Part shown: piece after piece, positions 11,215-23,669 of the stretch
Position numbering within the stretch: position 1 is the stretch's first letter
Layout of the letters: each line of letters opens with the position of its first letter
Source: Maea johnstoni
Lineage: Eukaryota > Annelida > Polychaeta > Spionida > Magelonidae
Assembly: GCA_963942565.1 (NCBI GenBank)
Contig: OZ012687.1
Location: 13,509,458-13,573,457 of the forward strand
DNA: 64,000 nucleotides
Reading direction: 5' to 3'
The notes under the pieces: model-generated
What the model was told of the DNA's origin: nothing
Seen by the model: only the letters and a program-made list of their open reading frames with translations
The model's database searches: none
Position numbers and translations under genes: made by a program

Positions 11215-14169
11215 GAGGAATTACAAAACACTCCTAAAAGACCTTCACTTACATATTTCTCAAAAAAAGAATTTCAAGATATTTCTAAATATTTCAGACT
11301 ATACGTGGACACCAGATGTAAATGTGTTTAACTGCACTTGTAATAGCTACTAGGGTTTCTAGCATTTTCCCTAAAATATAGGTGGCAATGTTTAAACCTA
11401 CAGTCTGATTTCTTTTTAGTTCATGCTGTTACCACATGAGGGAGTTATTGGAGAATGAATGGGTATTAAAACTGACCATTCTAGCTGTAATAGTGAAGTG
11501 CCATCTATCTGTAAGAGATGGTACTAACATTCTGGTCTGAAAAGATCCTACATGCAAGCTTTAAAAATATTTAGTTCATTTTAAGCCAAAAAAATGGACA
11601 TCTACCTTCAAGATTGACCAAAAGAATACTCATATAAGTATATACATACTGTACCCTGCAGAATCCAGTGATAACTTTTTTTTTATTTTAGTCTTATTCG
11701 CAGCTGTGACTAGATTCTGCAATGATGAGTGTTACACAGTTGAAATAACACCCTGAGGATGCCTGTAATTGCCACTTAGCATGTAATTCCCTCAGGAACA
11801 ATAATCAGTGCCAGGGCCTTAGAATTTAGCTAGAATCAGCATCCAAAACATCCGTGAATGTTTCAGAAGGTGCCCTCCTCTTTGTAAGACTAAGGGAATG
11901 ATGGAATAACCAACTTGCTTGTAAAGCAGTGAAGAGGCATGACTGTTTTGATGCTATATTTCTGCTCAAGGCGCTTAAGGAAATATTTAAAGGGGACATG
12001 CTAATCAAAATTCAATTAGTAATTCTTCCACAACTTTTTTTTGTAAATTCAATGCTTTCAAAAGTATCACATATTCAGATGATACTAAGTATGAACGAGT
12101 GGCAAGGTATAGTTTGAGGAGAGAGGAATTTGTAGCCATTAATTTGGAATCTTCTCCCAAACAAGCTTTCCAGGCTTCATTTATGATAATGTCCAGGTCT
12201 AGAATAATCCAGTGTTGATTTTCAAAATGGTTCCTAAAGATGAACTGCCTGATATTCCTCAGTTAACTCATGCAATTCTGAAATATACATACGGTTAGAA
12301 ACTTATGCAAATACCTCAACACAAAAGCAATAAAATGAGAAATATTTGACTTGAGTTGAAAGTTTTTGTTCTGTAATGGTTTAACAGTGCCTCTTCAAAG
12401 TGTTTTTTCAAAGATTATTCTATTTCAAGAGTTATTTATATTCTAAGTCACCTGAGACCTTGTGTACTGATACAAATGGATTAACCCTTCCAATATTAAG
12501 CACAAGAACGCAAATATTTTCAAAAACCATCTAAACCCTGTCATGTTGGTACTCATTAGATAGGTCTTACTGAGTACTCTCAGATGAGTACCAATTTGTC
12601 AGGGATTCAGTCATTTTCAGCTTTTTTGTGTCATTTTGTATTGGCCGACTTATCCACCAGCAGCATAAGAGTTAAGACTCCCTGACCCTCAAGCATCTCC
12701 TCATCCTGTGACGACAAGAGGAATCTCAATTATAATCAATCACTGCTATCTTCTACCATTCTCTTATCTCGGTCCACAGGCGACAGGCGGTCATCTCGTC
12801 CACTCCCCGTCCAGACAGGTGGTAGCCAGTGGTCACATTTAGCAGCTTAAGATACCAGAGGACAATTGTATCAATTAGGCTTTCAAGGGGCAAGCCTATG
12901 GTTCAATACAAATCAGAGGAAATAGTCTGATTCCAATACAAGTCTAGGAAATGCAAAACTAAAGGGCTGTCCTAATGGTTGAGTATTCTAATGCATTGCT
13001 CAAAGAGTGCTTTCTGTGCCTCAGAAATGCAAAAGACCCTATGATTGAGCCTGGTTTAAGGCAGGTGAGAATACTAACAGTGATTTGGGGTTAGTGTAAT
13101 ATTCTAGAGTATATTGTATGATTTTGTACATATTTAGTACAGCCAATAAACTTATAATTACAATTACCCGCAGGAACTTTGGTTTTCTCCACAACTTAAT
13201 CTTAATATGGATAAAAAAAAAAGACCATGATCAAAATTCTATTTCAATTAAGATATTTTTAACTGGGTATGTACACTGTCACATTTCTGGGCACTGCCTT
13301 TCATGCTTATCTAGCTTCAGGCAGAGTGGGTCATTGAGTGACACAGAGATAACTCGTAAGTGCCCAGCAGCATCTCTCTGACAAGACTCATCCTCACAAT
13401 CTCCTGTCTCAAGACTGAATTAAGAACCAGCAATCATGTACCAGTTCTCCCCATTGCTGTAGCCTTGTAGCGTTGTATTTGATATTCATACACCAGTGTA
13501 GAAGTTAGATGACACCCAGGGGCTTGAGGGACAATTACCATGAATAATTCTGTGCAACCTACAACTAAAATATGGTGGCCAAAGACTTAGGATAATTAAC
13601 ACTAGCCACTATATCAGTTATCATTGTTCAACATACAGGCAGTTGCAGAACTATAGGGTCTAGCCAAGCAAATAAATGTCATGAGTTTCACCTGTATTAT
13701 CTAGATCCATGGCACTTTTAGAAATAACCTAAAACATTGCAAGGAGAGTAATTGCGTTAATTTTAATTGATAACTCTCACAAAGACAATTCAAATAGCCA
13801 TTGCTACTCGCAGATGGTACATGATGGACAAGGCAGTCCCAGCTGAATAACTGTAGCCTACAACCAGTACTGTAGTAGCATATTATGAGAAGAAAGAGGA
13901 CTTCCTGGAATTGCTTGACACTAAATGGTAAAAGATGGACCCGCTGAATTTATTGCATCCATCTGATGCTGCATCCTGCAAAAATGTTTCTCAAATATTT
14001 TCTGCTGATTTCATGGAGATATGACGCTGCCTCCTGGCCTAGCATTATCTAAATCATACCTGATATCAGCCAAATGTCTGAGCAGGAATTCAATAACTTT
14101 TGACAGCCGTCTTAATTATACTGTGTATTAACCACCTAATAACCAAACAGGTTATTAGGCAGACAAATA
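11215..14169. other. Mostly unique AT-rich DNA around one family A copy
   Basis: Apart from the MITE at 12481-12675 and the poly-G at the right edge, I see no supported feature. Confidence 0.4.
12481..12675 (+). mobile_element. Family A MITE, small internal deletion
   Basis: TTAACCCTTCCAATATTAAG start and CAGCAGCATAAGAGTTAA end. It lacks the GGCTACTTTCG block found in most copies. Confidence 0.85.
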
Positions 14170-14188
14170 GGGGGGGGGGGGGGGGGGG
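14170..14188. repeat. Poly-G run (19 G)
   Basis: An uninterrupted G homopolymer preceding a TTAA element. It could form G-quadruplex structure and is prone to sequencing error. Confidence 0.95.
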
Positions 14189-14209
14189 ATATTCCCGAAG
14201 AAAGAATAT

Positions 14210-14530
14210 TTAATCCATTCACTTCTGAAGGGCCAAAACTCACCTATATTATTTTGATGATATGTTTGTGGCTAAGGCATTTTTTGGAAAGTATTCGAAG
14301 AAAGGCTGATCAGAGCTTAACCTGAAACTTTCCATGCCATATTCTTCAAATTCAATCATAATACATCAATTATTTTCAAAATTTCCTTAGATAGCATACA
14401 CTTGTCAAGGAGATATACAGACATATAAGGAAGTATGGCGCCTAGAAAATGTTTGCACAAATCTTACTTATTTTCCTTATATTTGCAATTGTGGCTCATC
14501 ACCACACACTGAAGGGCTTGAAAGAGTTAA
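14210..14530. mobile_element. TTAA-flanked element, possibly diverged family B
   Basis: TTAATCCATTCACTTCTG start and GGGCTTGAAAGAGTTAA end, with an internal GGAAAGTATTCGAAG block. It is longer than other B copies, so the boundaries may join two insertions. Confidence 0.45.
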
Positions 14531-15058
14531 TCAAAGGTTACCTCTACGATGGAATAGTTACACCATTTACAGGGCCAAGACATTAAATGATACACTTAAG
14601 AACATGTATAACCACAAAACAGATATATTTTTTTAAACTGATAGATTGTTTCTAGTGGGAGGGAGTGTTCCATCAGTATCTAGGAGAAGGGAGCAGGCCA
14701 AGAAATACTGGTGCCAAACCAACTTTAGCTACAGATAAGTAATTTCACATCCTACTGGCTCTGATCCAATTGATGATTCATTTGCTTCTTGCGTTAACAC
14801 TCACCCCTACAGTCACAGACATTTTCTTAGCCATCAACCATCCTAGTTGTCATTTAGGCGCCCATTTCTAGGGAATTTTCAAAACTTCAAAGCAGTAGCT
14901 AGCCAAGATAAGTTGAATGTCCTATACATTTCACCAATCATGCTTGGAGTTCCTCTTAGAGCTGTTATGTGGATGCTTTGAGTCTTACGAGGATAAATTG
15001 GAAACAGAGCATATACCAGCAAAACTTTGAAGGAGAGTTGTTGATTGTTTTACACTAT

Positions 15059-15218
15059 AAGGCCTAAAAAAAGTTGTTTGTTTCCTGTAACCCTACCCTA
15101 ACAAGTTTTTATTCAAAGAAATCCCTACCCTAAAGTTTTTATCGCCCATCCAACTCCTAATCAACGTTTTTTTTTGGACCGTTACAGGAAACAAACAATT
15201 TATTTTTTTAGGCCTAAA
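15059..15218. mobile_element. Family E element with long inverted ends
   Basis: GTTGTTTGTTTCCTGTAAC near the left and GTTACAGGAAACAAACAA near the right, framed by AGGCCTAAA / TTTAGGCCT. 160 bp. Confidence 0.82.
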
Positions 15219-15630
15219 TACATATACAAAGGAATTATTGTTAGTTTTCGGAATCATGAACCAATCGGATAGATAGAAGGAAGGCATTTGTTCCTGATGG
15301 ATTTCATACCATGTACAGAGCATGCATAGTAAATGTACTGCAGTGATCGGCATGCATTGGAAAGTTATAAATTCTGTTACTAGATATAAAGAATGCATAG
15401 AAAATAAACTAGGGGCAGGATCACATGAATGATTTTACCCAAAATCAATTTGTCAACTTGGAATTGATACTCAAATCCGGGAATGTAATTTGTATAACAC
15501 TATCTCATCAGAATTGGTTGGCTCCGAGGGTATTACAAATTCTCCATCATCATTATCTGGCTTGTCACAGTTTTATCTTAATAGGGCAGGAAAGGTGGCA
15601 ATAAACAAGATTCCACATCCAAATCTTTGC

Positions 15631-16116
15631 TTAAAGGGCAAATGCACCATCATAATGATTTAGGTTCAAAATGTGCCTATACGTGTCACCTTTCTAATAA
15701 GACCACCCGCAAGTCTGTCCTCCTCAGCACTCCTCAGATATGGCTTATGAAAGTTAGTAAAAAACTAGCTTGAGTCTGGGCATGGAGGCTGACATTGCAG
15801 GCCAATTAAGCCCAATTAAGCACAATCAGTGGTATGGAGTGACTGCCAGTGCTGCTTCTGATTGGTTGAGAGATATCAGTGGCTGCCACTGATATCTCTC
15901 AACCAATCAGAAGCAGCACTGGCAGTCACTTCATAAGCACCACTTCTGATAATGGCAGCCTCTATACCCAGACTCAGGCTAGTTTTTTACTAACTTTCAT
16001 AAGCCATATCTGAGGAGTGCTGAGGAGGACAGACTTGCGGGTGGTCTTATTTGAAAGGTGACACATATAGGCACATTTTGAACCTAAATCATCATGATGG
16101 TGCATTTGCCCTTTAA
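15631..16116. mobile_element. TTAA-flanked giant hairpin (foldback DNA element)
   Basis: The two halves are inverted copies of each other, about 230-253 bp per arm around a centre at 15884. They start TTAAAGGGCAAATGCACC and end GGTGCATTTGCCCTTTAA. The inner arms meet at GATATCAGTGGC / GCCACTGATATC. TTAA sits at both outer edges, so it is probably a nonautonomous TTAA-inserting element whose terminal inverted repeats make up nearly the whole length. The left arm carries about 20 extra bases (an AATTAAGC duplication). A family A MITE abuts and shares its right TTAA. Confidence 0.85.
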
Positions 16117-16324
16117 CCCCTATGCTGCTGGTGGCTAATTTGGCCAATATAATATGATGCAAAAATCCTGAAAATGCCTGAAACCCTAACAAATGGGTAA
16201 TCATCTGAGAGTACTATGCGAGAGCTATTCCTTGAATACCAACATGACTAGGTTTAGATGGTTTTCGAAAATCTTTTTGTCCTTGTACTTTGGACGAAAG
16301 TAGCCTCAGCATTGGAAGGGTTAA
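16113..16324 (-). mobile_element. Family A MITE sharing a TTAA with the hairpin element
   Basis: TTAACCCCTATGCTGCTGG start and GCATTGGAAGGGTTAA end. Its left TTAA (16113-16116) is the right TTAA of the hairpin element. Confidence 0.88.
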
Positions 16325-18166
16325 TGTTCTATCTCCCTCCTCCTGAGCTAAAGGATTGCATGAACTCTGTGTGCCTCCCATGTAGCTCAAAACAGGCAGT
16401 AAAGGACCATGCAAGTCTTGACCAAGCCATGGTCTGACAGACAGCACTCATCCCTCAGTCCAACGTAGATACGAAGATCACCTCAGTTGACGGGCACCTC
16501 AACCTTGCAATATGGCTCCTTTCCAGATTAACACATTCACGCCATCTATACAGTTTATGTGAAGGCATTGAAAGGTATAAAACAGATACAAATCAGGAAA
16601 CATGTATAATTTTTCCATGAAATTGGTATTCCTGCATGCAACATAACTACTTGCCCCGTTGCAAGTAAATTGGGCAAAAAACGGCAATGGGGCAAGCTGA
16701 ACAAGACCCTGATATGCCCTACTCGGCAAGTAATGTTTTGGGCAAAGTCCAACCTCACCTTTGTTTAACAGAGTTTGGGGGCAAGGGGAAGTGCAGGCAG
16801 GGCAAGTCAACTTTAGGGGCAGCATGCCCAGCTCAGAATTTTTTTTTTTCAACCTATGTTGCACCCTGTATTCAGAGGCATTTTCACTAACAAGAAACAT
16901 TCATACAGTGGTACAAATGGCAAATGTGAAATACATGGCGTAAATCAATACATTTCATTTTTATTAAGTTCCATTAAGATATCTAATATAGACAATTTGA
17001 ACTATTTCATAATAGCAGGGAAGGTATGTGACCATCCTAGTAAAGCATTCACAGCAGCTACAAGAGGATGATGCTTCCTCATTCCTACAGAATTCTCAGA
17101 CGTTATGACAAACAACAGTTGTTGGTTGTCGCAGTTTCTGCCACCGAGACAGCTGACATCACCCACCCTTAGAGAATGTCAGCGAAATAGAAAATAACAC
17201 TATCTCCTTTCAGCCCTCGTGGCCCAGAATACCGGGAGCCAACCACCTTTTGTACCGGGCCTCCCAGCGAGGGCGGCTTAGCGAATATCATCTTACTAAT
17301 TGGCTCATGTGGGTCAGAAAAGTCAAAGTTGGTCACAAGTGGTTGAATAACACATACTCAACAAATCCTCTAACCCAGAGTGCCCTGGTAGTCTGTCACA
17401 AAGTTCAAGAAAAAAGAAAAAAAATGCTTGATTTTATAAACATTCAAATGGGAGTTTTATATCTGCCTATCTGCTGAAATACAATCTTTTCAAAGTCCTG
17501 GGTCATTTTCTATCGTTTCAAAATATTCATGAACCTCTCTTAGAGTTTGACATTAATAGATTAAGTTTTGGATCCTGAATTCAGAGTTGCATTAACAAGT
17601 TGTCGAGGCTTCTCCTGTTTCATAAAGGATCGGCCATTGGGGAATCTCATCTTTCTCTTGAGATAACCTTCATGTTCATATCAAGGGTTAACTGGAGGAG
17701 TTGCCACTTTCTCTATCATATTTCACCCTTAACATCTCTATATTGTCCTCTCTCTTGAAACAGCTATTGAATGACAAAGTTGTCTATGTCAAACCTCTGT
17801 TAACTGTGGCAAAGTCAAAGAGCTTCCCGACTTGAAGTTGGAAGAGAATGATACTTCTACTGTGGTCCTTACAAATCAAATCATTTCATAATTGGTCTTA
17901 CATTTCATACAACAATTGTGATGATGCCAGGGACCCTGTTAAGCAATCAGATCTAGTCTTGACTAGTTGTGATAACAACTGAAATCTCCAGATTTTGTTA
18001 GTTTTATTACTAATGTAGTACAAGGAAATTCAAGCATACTTTCAGTGATGTGTTCAATAAAAAAACATAATTTTTCGATAAATTTCATGACCCTTTGATA
18101 TTTCTTATTTCGCTAGTTTCTCGAAGATACATGTTAACCCCAGTCCTGATGATTGCTAGGTGAGGG

Positions 18167-18370
18167 TTAATCCTTCCAATGCTGAGGCTACTTACATTTA
18201 AATCACAAAAACGCAAAAATCTCTAAAAACTGTCTAAACTCTGTCATGTTGGTATTCATTAGAAAGCTCTCACCGAATACTCTCAAATAAGTACCCATTT
18301 TCCAGGGTTTCAGTAATTTTTCAGGTTTTGCGCATCATTTTGTATTGGTCAAATTAGCCACTAGGGTTAA
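18167..18370 (+). mobile_element. Family A MITE, 3' end shortened
   Basis: TTAATCCTTCCAATGCTGAGG start. The right end reads AGCCACTAGGGTTAA, so the AGCAGCATA part is deleted. Confidence 0.83.
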
Positions 18371-19267
18371 CTAAAGAAGACCAAGTGAAGTATGGCCCAG
18401 TACCTGCATCCTCATATTTGGTATGACATTCTGCGTGTGCTGTGGCCAGCTGGGCTGCAGTCTAACAGGAGCTGAACGGCAAACTCTAGACCTCCATTGC
18501 ACCTGGTATTTATGTTTGCCAGTTTCCAGGCCATTAATTTGTCTGGCTTGTTTATAGAGCATTATACTTAACCATCTTGAGTCTGCAGTGCTGTTATTGC
18601 CAACTACTCCTCACAGCGGTATAAACAAATAACCGCCCCACTACTGCATCAACACCATATGTCCAACACTCGACAATGAACAGAAATTAGTCAGAAATTT
18701 TCACTAGGTAAGTTAACTATTCCTGTTCAAGACGTCAAATCAAAAACAGACAAAATATCATTGGTCACTTAAGTTACTTGAAATCATCATAGAAGCTTCT
18801 ATCTTGTGGTCTTTCCTGGTTGTTGGAAAACTAAGTCATAGGCCATCAGAGCTAGGACAGCTGGTGCCATCTATTGGCAGGGACATATAACAGAAAGCAG
18901 TGATGGCATCTATTGGGATATTTAGAAACCAGCATGTGGCAAATTCCCAGCCTTCAAAAAACAAATCATGTGAATAAGAACAATTCATCTCCTTGTACTT
19001 GAATTCCTCACTGATGCAAATTTGATATTAAATACAAAATACTTCAATTGGAGTTGAAGCAGAATGTTTTACTCACCATCATCTACTATATGTATCATGT
19101 CTGAGAAAGAACTGAATTGTCAACATACCTGAAAGACAAGGAAAGCATTGATTAGGTAATGACCAACAGCAGACAAAAATAGGAAATAGAAAATAAATCA
19201 ACTCAGGGTAGATCACTGAGACACGGGAAATTTAAACACAGACATGTAGCAAGTTTATCATAATCCT

Positions 19268-19481
19268 AGTTATCCCTCACACTGCTGGTGGCTAATTTGG
19301 CCAATACAAATGGATGCAAAAACCTGAATAATGACTGAAACATTGGCACATGGGTACTCATATGAGAGTACTCAGCGAGAGCATTCCAATGAATAACAAC
19401 ATGACAGGGTTTAGATGGTATTCACAACTTTAAGGATTTTTCTGCCATGAATGAAAGTAGCCCCAGCATGGAAAGAGTTAA
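19268..19481 (-). mobile_element. Family A MITE
   Basis: CACTGCTGGTGGCTAATTTG near the left end and CAGCATGGAAAGAGTTAA at the right. The left TTAA is changed to TTAT. Confidence 0.83.
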
Positions 19482-20134
19482 GGTCTGACACAAGACACTA
19501 AATCACATTTAAAACAGGTGGCTAGCTGGCACAGACCATCTACATGCAGGATAGGATTGTGTTCAGGAAAAGCAGAGTTCATAAATCTTTTTTGCACATT
19601 GCTGACTCTCCTTGATCACTTCATCAGATGACAGGGGACCAAAGAGGAAAACTCTTGACAGAAATACAGCCTACTTATGTAATAAAACAAGCAAGGACCC
19701 ATGAAAACAGACACAATATTATTTCCTGTGTGAGTTATGGACAGAAATTAATCTCTTCCACAAAGCAGGTTTCCTGAAAGGTGAATAAATGGGGTGGAAG
19801 AAACACACACTTAGGCACGTTTTGACTTCAGCGGCAAATACAAATAATATACTCATAATACCAACATTCCTTTAAGAAAGTAAGACTTAACTGGAAAGCA
19901 AGCAATAACATACATTTAAACGAAAATGGACTTATAATCCGAGATTATACAATAATACAATTATGAACCAAAAATATTTTCATATTCATAAGTACCCACA
20001 TGGCAAATTTCTTTCTCTAAAAAATAATCTTCTCTTCAAACTCAGATGGCAATATACAAATTAATTTCAAGTAAATTTCTTGAAGAAGATTTTGTTAAAT
20101 ACAAATAATTTTTTGAATGAACGCTGAGTTTCTT

Positions 20135-20348
20135 TTAACCCTTATGCTGCTGGTGGCTAATTTTGGCCAATACAAAATGATGCCAAAAACCTGGAAAATG
20201 TCTGAAACCCTAGCAAATGGGTACTCATCTGAGAGTACTCAGCGAGAGCTATCCAATGAATACCAACATGACAAGGTTTAGAAGGTTTTCAAAAATCTTT
20301 GCATCCTTGTGCTTTGGACGAAAGTAGCCTCAGCATTGGAAGGGTAAA
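20135..20348 (-). mobile_element. Family A MITE
   Basis: TTAACCCTTATGCTGCTGG start and CATTGGAAGGGTAAAA end. Confidence 0.86.
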
Positions 20349-20472
20349 AGATTTTGTTGAAAATAAATGAATATTTGAGTGAATGCTGTGTTTCTCTTCT
20401 AAGGAACAATCCTCCATCAGTCATTTTTCAGAGAAATTGCCTTCATTTACTGTCTATTCCCCTTGCTTTCAG

Positions 20473-20538
20473 AGCAGCTGGGCGCCAGTGATCCAATATG
20501 ACCCCAGGACGACCCTGTCCATCACCTGTCAATTTCAG
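20473..20538 (+). CDS. Possible 66-nt phase-0 exon
   Basis: A pyrimidine-rich acceptor (CCCCTTGCTTTCAG) and the donor CAG|GTAATT bound exactly 22 codons, reading SSWAPVIQYDPRTTLSITC QFQ. The segment is GC-rich relative to its flanks and lies between a family A MITE (20135-20348) and the next one (20805-20961). Both junctions are near consensus. The length is short and the peptide unrecognised, so chance remains likely. Confidence 0.25.
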
Positions 20539-20804
20539 GTAATTTCCCCGCCCGTCAAGTGGGCCTCATTCCCGGGAATGTTCCCTGATGGTAATCACCC
20601 AGCATGCTTCCTCAACATACGCCTGCTACCTGACAACAATGACAAAACATGACAGCACATTTCTACTACATACATCCACACACGGGACCTAGATTTGGAC
20701 ACCTCAAATTTCATTTCTTATCATCATTTCTAAAATACCGAAGCTGAATTGTGACTAGATTTCTAAAATATCAAAGCTGAATTGTGAATAGATTTCCTAA
20801 TGAT

Positions 20805-20961
20805 GATGCAAAGATTTTTGAAAACTATCAAAAAACCTGTCATTTTGGTATTCATTGGAAAGCTCATTTCGGTACCAATGTTCCAGGTTTTAAGTCTTCT
20901 TTTTGAAGATCTTTGGCATCATTTTGTATTTGTCAAACTAGCAACCAGCAACATAAGGGCT
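20805..20961 (+). mobile_element. Family A MITE, 5'-truncated and diverged
   Basis: Begins within the element at GATGCAAAGATTTTTGAAA and ends GCAACCAGCAACATAAGGG, with an internal deletion around the GAGTACTCTC region. Confidence 0.72.
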
Positions 20962-20978
20962 GCGTAACCACTTGAATA

Positions 20979-21290
20979 CATGGTCTTAGCCAGCAGGGCG
21001 TCTGGGTGTTTTTTTGGACACCCAAACCCTTAAAAAGCAACCCTCAGGACACTCAAAATTTCAGTGAGGATTTTTTTAAATGCCAATTTCAAGCATATCA
21101 TTAAATTCTTTCATCTCCATATTATTCCTATGACATTGTATAAGGATACCATGTCTTATTTTGATAAATTCCTTCATGTTACAGGTTGAAATCTGAGGTT
21201 ATTGTGGTCCCCCTTAAAAATTTGGACGCCCAAATATTTTACAATGGCCAATTTTTGGCACCCAGTTTCTAAATCCTGGCTAAGACCCTG
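20979..21290 (+). mobile_element. Family C hAT-type MITE
   Basis: Ends CATGGTCTTAGCCAG and CTGGCTAAGACCCTG are inverted copies, with a perfect 8-bp duplication CTTGAATA on both sides. It is 312 bp and noncoding. hAT superfamily by duplication length and CA..TG ends. Confidence 0.92.
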
Positions 21291-21333
21291 CTTGAATATT
21301 TTTCTTGTTTACCATGCTGTACTGTAAATGGTT

Positions 21334-21566
21334 AAGGCACAAAAGTTGTTTGTTTCCTGTAACCCAACCATAACAAGTTTTTATTCAAAAAAATCCCTAC
21401 CCCAAAGTTTTTTTCGCCCTACCAACTCCCAATTGGTGTAAAACATGCATAAAACAACCATTTTTGACCAAAAAAAAGAATCCAAAAATATTTTTTTACC
21501 AACCTACCTACCCTATTTTCTTTCGGACCGTTACAGGAAACAAACAATATTTTTTTCTAGGCCTAA
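21334..21566. mobile_element. Family E element, longer copy
   Basis: The same GTTGTTTGTTTCCTGTAAC and GTTACAGGAAACAAACAA ends, with an interior about 70 bp longer than the 15.1-kb copy. The left outer AGGCCTAA is mutated. It follows a family C copy by 44 bp. Confidence 0.82.
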
Positions 21567-21898
21567 CAAAGATGTTGTTCTGGTGAAAATAATTGCACAC
21601 TTCTAAGTATATACGTGTTAATGGCTAAACGCAGCACCTACATACCTGCCATTCCTCAGGAGGGTAATTCCCAGCCTTGCTTTGATGAGTAGCTCAGGGG
21701 GATGTGAGTTACCCATCTTATATAGAATGTTACATGGACAAGGGATGAATCACCTACTTCCATTAACTCATTCGAGCCAGTAGACTATTATGGTGATACC
21801 TTTCAGACAAAAGCATCAAAAGCAGGAAATTAGGTGATCGAGAAATGTCGAGAATCATGAAGTGTAAACTGACAAACTGAATAAAGGTGTGTTACCGA

Positions 21899-22390
21899 TA
21901 GTGTTCGTCCGATTGTTCGAACAAGCCGAACAGCGTTCGTTTGTGCCTCCGATTATGATGATCGAACGCAATTTCACATGTTCGAACAAAAAAACGAACA
22001 TGTAAAAAAATTCTATTCAAAAAAATACTGGACTTTCGGTAGTCCTGCCTGTCAGAAAATTTGAGAAAAAAAGTTTAGTTACCTATTTATTGCCCCACCA
22101 AAGAGGAAACACTGCTGGACCGCTCCAGATCAACCTCTCTGAGCGTGCTGAGGCGATGTTACGATGCCGCCATTGTTGTTGTGGAAATCGGCACACCATA
22201 GCGCAAATGCGCATGACGCAATTACGCTAGTGTGTGTTAATACCGCAAGGTGTCGCGGTACCTTATGACTAAAGTAAACAGCAATGGCGACACGGAAAAC
22301 CATGTACACAACTTCGATTATTAATCGGTCATCGGTCGTTTAGATGGACCGATGATCGATCTTGAAAATTGTGACCGATTCCGAACACTA
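21899..22390. mobile_element. hAT-type nonautonomous element, 492 bp
   Basis: TAGTGTTCG and CGAACACTA ends are bracketed by a perfect 8-bp duplication GTTACCGA (21891-21898 and 22391-22398). The interior is CpG-rich and contains repeated TCGAAC/GTTCG and TCGGTC motifs. There is no transposase. The intact duplication and CpG content suggest it is younger than the MITE families. Confidence 0.9.
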
Positions 22391-22560
22391 GTTACCGATT
22401 GTGTTGGGATTGAAATTTCACCTACTCATTATTTTCAAAAAATCTGTTGTATACATATGACGAATACTTGATATGTATCGGACTGGGACCAAGCATATTG
22501 TCCGTCATATGCAAACATCCGTCATACAGTGGTCCGTCATATCCAAGTTCACCTGTACAC

Positions 22561-22926
22561 TAGGAGTGTCATTGATATGACAAGTATCGATCGATCGAAA
22601 TAATTTTTCCAATTAATCGAGAGAAAAATATTATGTCAATCGAATCGAAATAATCGAAACACATTTTTTCAGCCTTTTACGCAATTTTTAGCCAACACTA
22701 TTAAGAATTTTGAAGAGAAACTCAAGTATCTAATCAGAAAGTGTTGAGAAAACTTTCATTGTCTTTGCATTGTGGGAATCTTAGGATCCTAGCCACAAAA
22801 ATAGTGTGGAACATGTGAAAATATTCTATAACTGCAGTTCTTCACAATCGAATCGAAATAATCGGAATCGAAAAATAAAATGTCAATGATCGAATCGAAA
22901 AAAAATGGATGTCAATGACAGTCCTA
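22561..22926. mobile_element. hAT-type nonautonomous element, 366 bp
   Basis: TAGGAGTGTCATTGATAT and ATGTCAATGACAGTCCTA form 18-bp imperfect inverted ends. The perfect 8-bp duplication CTGTACAC lies at 22553-22560 and 22927-22934. Subterminal AATCGAAT/ATCGAAATAATCG repeats lie at both sides and may be transposase-binding sites. Confidence 0.92.
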
Positions 22927-23132
22927 CTGTACACCTTTTTAGGCAGATACCCCAGAAGTAGACAGCCCCACAGTGCAGCTTTAGGAGAGGATAGGAATCC
23001 ACAGGTGAAGTAATTGTCTGATGGTATCTTCCCGTGGCCCATTACGAGATTATGTCGCAGTGATTTGCCCTCTGTATCTCATCCAATCATAGTGAAAGCT
23101 CTACCTGTGGGGAACTAGATTGCTAACCAATT

Positions 23133-23340
23133 TTAACCCACTCATGCCTGTAGCAGCCAAACTGTCTGACAATTTTGGTGATATCTCTGTATCAAAAGCA
23201 ATATTTCAAAAATATTTGGAGGGGAATTATTCATCCGAACTCTATCTACATAATTTATGCTTCATTCTGAAGTTATTTTCAAATGTATGACGGGTCCAGA
23301 TGACACTGGTCAGGCAGATCTCAAGGCATAAATTTATGCC
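23133..23340. mobile_element. Family B TTAA element
   Basis: TTAACCCACTCATGCCTGTAG start matches the inverted right end seen at 31958. It contains AAATATTTGGAGGGG and ends near AATTTATGCCTCAATC. Confidence 0.65.
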
Positions 23341-23669
23341 TCAATCAACCCATTCATCTCCACTTTTGCTAATAAGGAAAGACTCTTGAACAGGCAATAT
23401 CTAGCTGACAATGGCATTTCCTCAACCTGATCATACTCAAGAGTGTATCTGTGAACGTTGTTCAAATGAATAAACCACACAAATTTTCAAGCATCTTCTT
23501 CTTCGTTACTTCAATCTACATTTATGAAATAAGTATACTCCTGCAGGGTTCACCTAAAACTGTCATGTTAAAACAGAACTATGTTAAACTGTACTTGAAA
23601 TTATGTTTTCATGTGACATTTGAAGAAATTTGATCCATTCACCTTTAAAAATCTATCAACACTAAGAAA

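Larger units (their letters stand above)
16325..20134. other. Mostly unique AT-rich DNA with two family A copies
   Basis: A stretch at 16620-16830 is rich in TTGCCCC/GGGCAAG motifs like family F, but has no identifiable ends. Its 133-codon - strand frame is probably a by-product. The rest is unremarkable. Confidence 0.35.

Noticed and set aside
15974-16447. Two - strand frames of 76-77 codons
   Set aside because: They lie in the hairpin arm and a family A MITE; repeat-derived.
16499-16900. 133-codon - strand frame with several Cys residues
   Set aside because: Overlaps GGGCAAG-rich, family F-like sequence. The Cys spacing matches no zinc-binding motif I know.
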